Origin: a virus
DNA: 37,090 nucleotides
IMG/VR virus record: IMGVR_UViG_3300048554_000369
Location: 1-37,090 of that record
Strand: one strand, 5' to 3'
Part shown: in pieces, positions 33,675 to 37,090 of the stretch
Position numbering within the stretch: position 1 is the first letter of the stretch
Layout of the letters: each line of letters begins with the position of its first letter
Notes under the pieces: generated by a model
What the model was told of the DNA's origin: nothing
Seen by the model: the letters and a program-made list of their open reading frames with translations, nothing else
Databases searched by the model: none
Position numbers and translations under genes: made by a program

Positions 33675-33782
33675 CCAAAAATATGGAATTACTTTACCTT
33701 CATGATCTAAACAACTATTCATTGCTTTTAACCAAAGTTTATCATATGCAGACAATTCATGTGTTTTCTTTTTCTTGGACAT
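33657..33782 (-). CDS. Small basic protein (41 residues)
   Basis: Starts at an ATG sharing its first base with the stop of the gene at 33782 (TAATG), so it is probably translated by re-initiation. It begins MSKKKKTHELSAYDKLW and is Lys-rich. It contains the -35 box of the exonuclease promoter in its 3' end. Coding status is supported by the coupling, but the family is unknown. Confidence 0.55.
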   Translation of the reverse strand: MSKKKKTHELSAYDKLWLKAMNSCLDHEGKVIPYFWLTNKK

Positions 33783-34048
33783 TAAATTGGATGCTTCTTT
33801 GACGGGGTAGTAGGTCCGCCTACTGCATTTTGATCTATGTATTCTTTAAGATTATCTTGATCAAAACAATAGACTTTAGCAGGGCCACCAAGATAGTCTA
33901 ATGCTAACTGCTTTACTTTTTTATGATTTACCATTGCTTCTTGCTGGCATTGTTCTAAACTATTAAATGTAGGACTTGTCAATATATAATGTTCTGCCGA
34001 ACCATCTGGATACAGATTTATTGCAACTAATACTAATAACCACTTCAT
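33782..34048 (-). CDS. Hypothetical exported or membrane-anchored small protein
   Basis: An 88-residue protein with a short hydrophobic N-terminus (MKWLLVLVAINLY), which may be a signal peptide or anchor. Two Cys (about 34 and 61) could form a disulphide in the periplasm. Overlaps the preceding gene by four bases (ATGA) and is coupled to the next. No known family. Confidence 0.55.
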   Translation of the reverse strand: MKWLLVLVAINLYPDGSAEHYILTSPTFNSLEQCQQEAMVNHKKVKQLALDYLGGPAKVYCFDQDNLKEYIDQNAVGGPTTPSKKHPI

Positions 34049-34386
34049 TCTTGGTTTAACGTTTTCTCGTTAGTTCGGACTCTATTACCATCAGCAATAG
34101 CACTTTGTTGTGCTTGTCCATCTAAACTAACGTTTGTACATAAATCTGTAAACCATTGATCAACTACTGCTTCAGGTGTAGGCCCATAGTAATTTGCTTT
34201 AATTAAATGCTTAACAAATGCAGGATTCCATTCTAATTCAAAGTATCCTTCTTTTGGATTATCCTTATTAACATCACAAGTAATAACATTAACCCAAGGT
34301 TCTTTGCTATTTTGCATTTTCTCAGCCATTGTTGGATCATGCTTTACTTCTTTACTGAGTTTCTTTTTAAGCCAATCAAGCATCAT
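34045..34386 (-). CDS. Hypothetical phage protein (113 residues)
   Basis: A soluble protein with GAGGAA three to four bases before the ATG and an 11-base overlap with the gene upstream. The core (about 27-90) has EPWVNVITCDVNKDNPKEG and a Trp/Tyr-rich helical stretch, which reads like conserved hypothetical proteins of T4-like marine phages. Function not known. Confidence 0.6.
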   Translation of the reverse strand: MMLDWLKKKLSKEVKHDPTMAEKMQNSKEPWVNVITCDVNKDNPKEGYFELEWNPAFVKHLIKANYYGPTPEAVVDQWFTDLCTNVSLDGQAQQSAIADGNRVRTNEKTLNQE

Positions 34387-34567
34387 TTTGTTCCTCTCGT
34401 ATTACAATTTGTGCTATAATGTCGTTTCGTTCTTCATCAGAGTAATTTCTCCAATTTATACGTTCTTCATCAGTACGATAACAGCCAATACAATATTGAC
34501 CTTCTGGACCGTACCCTGCTACACATATACCTTCACATGGATTAGTTTCAATAAAATGTCTCGACAT
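34376..34567 (-). CDS. DUF1289-family small Cys protein
   Basis: A 63-residue protein. The ATG at 34567 is preferred because AGGAG lies seven bases upstream; an in-frame upstream start runs into a hairpin. N9-P-C-E-G-I-C (about 9-15), then Y-C-I-G-C-Y-R-T (about 25-32) and W-x-x-Y-S-x-x-E-R match the DUF1289 pattern P-C-x-x-x-C...C-x-G-C-x-R-T...W. The four Cys could bind a metal or iron-sulphur cluster. Function of the family is unknown. Overlaps the next gene. Confidence 0.8.
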   Translation of the reverse strand: MSRHFIETNPCEGICVAGYGPEGQYCIGCYRTDEERINWRNYSDEERNDIIAQIVIREEQNDA

Positions 34568-34591
34568 TAACACTCCTAAGTAAGAAACGCC

Positions 34592-34608
34592 AAACCCCAA
34601 AGGGGTTT
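34592..34608 (-). terminator. Short hairpin, probable weak terminator
   Basis: Perfect seven-base stem AAACCCC / GGGGTTT (34592-34598, 34602-34608) with a three-base loop, just after the stop at 34621. The T run on the minus strand is only three bases, so it may slow rather than stop transcription. Confidence 0.5.
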
Positions 34609-34620
34609 AGCTATTCCTAA

Positions 34621-34812
34621 TTAATGGACGGATGCTCCGTCCTCATATAAATTTATGCCCATTACACGGAGTAAGTTTTCCATTTCTTGTGGCACGTCTG
34701 ATTCTTGTTTGCCTTGCGGAATAAAAATTCCTTTTACACGACCGTCCTCTCCAAATATAAGAGCCCAGTCATTGTCTTCCATTAGTTCGTCTAGTTTACC
34801 TTTAACTTGCAT
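34621..34812 (-). CDS. Hypothetical protein (63 residues)
   Basis: The ATG at 34812 is used because AAGGAG lies eight bases upstream; an in-frame start at 34854 would overlap the lipoprotein gene. Acidic, with the strand DWALIFGEDGRVKGIFIPQG (about 14-33) and a helical end. Function unknown. Confidence 0.6.
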   Translation of the reverse strand: MQVKGKLDELMEDNDWALIFGEDGRVKGIFIPQGKQESDVPQEMENLLRVMGINLYEDGASVH

Positions 34813-34841
34813 TTCTTTATCTCCTTGAATTATCAGAAAAT

Positions 34842-35117
34842 TTAGTGTTTGCAAGGTTCTCCAGTTTCGACTGGACCAACAGTTCCGTCATTGCCGACTT
34901 GTTTAAAGTAAAAGTTGTCACCAATAGCCAAATCCTGAAGTGGGTCAGGGCTAATAGCATATGCTCCTGACGGACTAGGATTCTTTACAACCTTTTGACA
35001 TCCAACCCAAACATATTCTGCTTTGCCGTTTTTATTGGCCGCTATGTGACCAGGTGAACATGCACCTAGTACTGCTAATGTAGAAAAAAGCACTGGAATA
35101 ACCTTAATTGTATTCAT
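34842..35117 (-). CDS. Small lipoprotein
   Basis: A 91-residue protein starting at 35117 with AAAGGA nine bases upstream; the longer in-frame reading has no ribosome site. The N-terminus MNTIKVIPVLFSTLAVLGAC is a type II signal peptide with the lipobox L-G-A-C20. The mature part has two more Cys (about 39 and 89) and Gly/Asp-rich loops. Phage lipoproteins may block superinfection, as Llp of phage T5 does, or act in lysis as Rz1 does. No choice can be made here. Confidence 0.75.
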   Translation of the reverse strand: MNTIKVIPVLFSTLAVLGACSPGHIAANKNGKAEYVWVGCQKVVKNPSPSGAYAISPDPLQDLAIGDNFYFKQVGNDGTVGPVETGEPCKH

Positions 35118-35171
35118 AGTTAGAAATCCTTTTCTATTTTGTGTAAAACTGCCTTCTGTAAGCAACGTTAT

Positions 35172-36059
35172 TTATGTTCCTATAGCATTTCCAAACAAAT
35201 AAACATGCACTCTTGCCGCCACATTATATCCTCGTTTGAATGCTCTTTCTGCAATAGCACCTGCCGTTGCAGTTTGTTCTTCTTCTCTTGCACCAACAGG
35301 CATAACCCAAACTGGCCATTTTACTCCTGCTTTTCTAAATTGTGCAATTACACTTTCCATTTCTTGCCAATGTTCCTCCTTATCACCTACTACAAACTTT
35401 AATTGACCTGCTTTAGATAAATTATAATACTCTGCTACATTGTCTGGCTTAATAGCCTTCTCAGGCTTCTCACCTGCTACTGTCCATAGTTTTGGACTGA
35501 CACTAAAAAATATTTCAGTATCAATTGACTCTACCCAATTCTTAAAATCGTCACTTAGTTTCTGTGTACCATTAGTTTCAAATGTCATACTACCTGGTAA
35601 GTTACTTTGTCTATGCAGTTCATTGTATATTCCAATAACTGCACGTTGTCCAGTAATCATAAGTGGTTCACCACCTGTAATACATAAATGTTGTCTATAT
35701 TGAGAAACTGGATGTAGGAATCGTCCTTCTGGATTACTATCTGTTCTAATAATATCAATAATTTTATTTGCTAATACATCAGGCTCTTCATGTCCCATTA
35801 GGCTTTTAAACTTCTTTGCCCAAGTGTAACTACTGTCGCAACCTTTGTCCCATACAGGTAAGTCTTCAACTCTGTCTACACTAGATACATCAAAGTCCTC
35901 AAAAGGCAACTCATATGTGCTAGGGTTTGTAGGATCTATCTGACCAAATCCATTGCATTGTAAGTTACATAAAAAGAAACGTATCCAAGCAGTAGGAACA
36001 CCAGTATAATGTCCTTCACCTTGTATACTGTGAAATATCTCACTATAATAGTATTTCAT
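35172..36059 (-). CDS. queE: QueE-like radical SAM 7-carboxy-7-deazaguanine synthase with unusual cluster loop
   Basis: A 295-residue protein with GAGGAG before the ATG. YSEIFHSIQGEGHYTGVPTA (5-24) is the QueE N-terminal signature, and HLCITGGEPLM (about 124-134) is the radical SAM G-G-E-P motif. The usual C-x3-C-x2-C-D-T is changed: C31 and C35 are present, but the next Cys is C74 in GCDSSYTW, the apparent equivalent of the normal third Cys, after about 38 inserted residues. QueE converts CPH4 to CDG in 7-deazaguanine synthesis, used for queuosine in tRNA or for modified phage DNA. No queC or queD is seen here. Longer than the typical 210-240 residues. Confidence 0.85.
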   Translation of the reverse strand: MKYYYSEIFHSIQGEGHYTGVPTAWIRFFLCNLQCNGFGQIDPTNPSTYELPFEDFDVSSVDRVEDLPVWDKGCDSSYTWAKKFKSLMGHEEPDVLANKIIDIIRTDSNPEGRFLHPVSQYRQHLCITGGEPLMITGQRAVIGIYNELHRQSNLPGSMTFETNGTQKLSDDFKNWVESIDTEIFFSVSPKLWTVAGEKPEKAIKPDNVAEYYNLSKAGQLKFVVGDKEEHWQEMESVIAQFRKAGVKWPVWVMPVGAREEEQTATAGAIAERAFKRGYNVAARVHVYLFGNAIGT

Positions 36060-36080
36060 ATGCTCTCCTCATTATAACGT

Positions 36081-36109
36081 ATTATACTAGATTTAAACTG
36101 TAAAGTCAA
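36081..36109 (-). promoter_or_regulatory. Sigma70-type promoter of queE
   Basis: TTGACT (36104-36109), 17 bases, perfect TATAAT (36081-36086) on the minus strand, about 22 bases before the ATG at 36059. The -35 box sits at the stop of the preceding gene, near 36111. Confidence 0.8.
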
Positions 36110-36110
36110 C

Positions 36111-36869
36111 CTAAATCTTAACTACAAAGTCTGGGTACTTTGCAATACTTTTATCAAGTAAGGTTTCTAATTTTGTTAAGTCTACCCAACCTTTGATTAC
36201 TGCCAATACTTTACGGTTTGATCCATCAAAATCTGCACCATGCAAGTAATCTTCATTATTCCATGCAAATGTATTGGTACCTTCTGGTAGTACAACATAA
36301 TGCTTTTGATCTGCTGGTACTTCGGTATTAGGTTTATGCTCTTTAGCAGAAGTAAGCCAGAATGTAGGTTTTGGATTATCATCTTGTAACATAATACGAA
36401 TTTCTGTAGGAAAGAACATTTTACCATCTAAACTGTCTGGCATGTTACCATCATAGTGTGCTGGTATTTGTTTATGTGCAGACCAAAGCCTAATACTTCT
36501 TATTCTAACAAATGGCAGTTCGTCAAACATTCTTTGTACCATAATAGGACTTATTTTTCTAGCCTCTTCGGTAATTTTAGTACCCCAAGATCCATGTTCG
36601 TACAGTTCCATGTCCTCATGTAGTGCTAACCCATGCCATTGTGTATGTGATAGTTCTGGGCTAGTTAAATTACTAGATCCTCTATCAATATGATTTCTCC
36701 AAACAACATGATTCTCATTTGTCCATAGATCCCAAAAAGCAGTTTCGTTATCAAACACAAATGGTTCTAAGTCAAGAGGCAAAGAAACAACACCTTTGTA
36801 TTTTTCAATAAGGTGAGGACATTTACTTAAATCTATTAAATCTCTTAACTCGTTATAGTTAATAGCCAA
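36111..36869 (-). CDS. 2-oxoglutarate/Fe(II) oxygenase-like protein with TTG start
   Basis: A 252-residue protein. The only reasonable start is the TTG at 36869; GGAG lies six bases upstream, and the next in-frame ATG is at residue 87. The triad reads H138-x-D140 (IPAHYDGN) and H210 (EDYLHGADF), with R219 (SNRKVLAVI) as 2-oxoglutarate ligand, in the arrangement of aspartyl/asparaginyl hydroxylase-like cupins. It directly follows the ferredoxin stop. Substrate unknown. Confidence 0.7.
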   Translation of the reverse strand: MAINYNELRDLIDLSKCPHLIEKYKGVVSLPLDLEPFVFDNETAFWDLWTNENHVVWRNHIDRGSSNLTSPELSHTQWHGLALHEDMELYEHGSWGTKITEEARKISPIMVQRMFDELPFVRIRSIRLWSAHKQIPAHYDGNMPDSLDGKMFFPTEIRIMLQDDNPKPTFWLTSAKEHKPNTEVPADQKHYVVLPEGTNTFAWNNEDYLHGADFDGSNRKVLAVIKGWVDLTKLETLLDKSIAKYPDFVVKI

Positions 36870-37090
36870 TCATTTCTCCATTAAACTCTTTTTATCTTTT
36901 GTGTCTTTAAATTCTTCTGCCTCAGGCAAAGGATCTTTTTGATCTGTAATGTTAGGCCATTGCTCTGACATCTCATGGTTAATCTTAATCCAATCTTTGT
37001 CAGGATAATCCTTCATTTGATAATCGTCAATAATTGCATCAACCGGACATTCCGGAATACACACTCCGCAATCAATACATTCATCAGGGT
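36870..37090 (-). CDS. fdxA: 7Fe ferredoxin (FdxA type), N-terminal part outside window
   Basis: The minus-strand frame runs off the end of the window, so only the last 73 residues are seen. It reads P-D-E-C-I-D-C-G-V-C-I-P-E-C-P-V-D-A-I, the C-x2-C-x2-C-x3-C-P site of a 4Fe-4S cluster. WIKINHEMSEQWPNIT and DPLPEAEEF follow, as in the C-terminal region of FdxA ferredoxins of proteobacteria. The 3Fe-4S part lies beyond the window. It would supply electrons, possibly to the desaturase or the radical SAM enzyme, but this is inference. An internal GTG that could look like a start lies in the cluster motif and is not used. Confidence 0.9.
   Translation of the reverse strand, partial: PDECIDCGVCIPECPVDAIIDDYQMKDYPDKDWIKINHEMSEQWPNITDQKDPLPEAEEFKDTKDKKSLMEK

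Noticed and set aside
1-37090. CRISPR arrays, IS elements, integrase and attachment sites
   Set aside because: No repeated spacers, terminal inverted repeats with transposase, or recombinase motifs were seen. Everything fits a lytic-type phage region.

Overview
The window looks like part of the genome of a T4-like tailed phage (myovirus type) that infects a marine bacterium. The DNA is AT-rich and genes are packed with almost no gaps. One strand (+) carries virion and tail-fibre-type genes. The other (-) carries phage metabolism genes: a FEN/RNase H-type 5'-3' exonuclease, a QueE-like radical SAM enzyme, PurS, a MoxR ATPase with a VWA metallopeptidase, a PiT-like transporter and a ferredoxin. 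The ferredoxin is of the FdxA (7Fe) type typical of proteobacteria. With the base composition, this suggests a pelagiphage-like virus of SAR11 or a related alphaproteobacterium rather than a cyanophage. The host assignment is inference.

Layout. 1-7163 (+): the 3' part of a giant virion protein, then three tail/fibre-type proteins. 7225-19867 (+): one compact operon in which nearly every gene overlaps the next. It holds four GT-A-like putative glycosyltransferases (three of them paralogues), a SAM-methyltransferase-like protein, two 2-oxoglutarate/Fe(II) oxygenase-like proteins, two possible GNAT proteins, a PP-loop ATPase, a fatty acid desaturase and ThyX. 19847-24296 (mostly -): an asparagine-synthase-like protein without a glutaminase domain, two more 2OG-oxygenase-like proteins, unknown genes, and one + strand fatty acid hydroxylase. 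24300-26661 (-): small unknown proteins including an AT-hook protein and an acidic partner, then a PiT-family permease. 26674-30611 (-): VWA metallopeptidase, exported histidine phosphatase, PurS, a protein with a GC-rich palindrome in its gene, MoxR ATPase and an unknown. 30852-35117 (-): a very acidic protein, exonuclease, DUF1289 protein, lipoprotein and several small unknowns. 35172-37090 (-): QueE-like protein, a fifth 2OG-oxygenase-like protein and the 3' part of FdxA.

Regulation. Six minus-strand promoters can be read directly. Each has a TTGAC(C/A/T) -35 box, exactly 17 bases of spacer and a TATA(T/G/A)T -10 box. Five of them lie before genes in 27.9-33.7 kb and one lies before queE. 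Four share a longer, partly palindromic AGGTTGACCTT block over the -35 box. No such promoter was seen on the + strand. There, an AT-rich CTAAATA-like motif recurs in the few intergenic gaps, as expected if those genes are late.

The most unusual part is the 7.5-24 kb island (with a related oxygenase gene at 36.1-36.9 kb). It combines sugar-transfer, methyl-transfer, acyl-modifying, amide-forming and oxygenase-type enzymes. It may modify virion fibres, host envelope lipids or a small molecule; the sequence alone does not say which.
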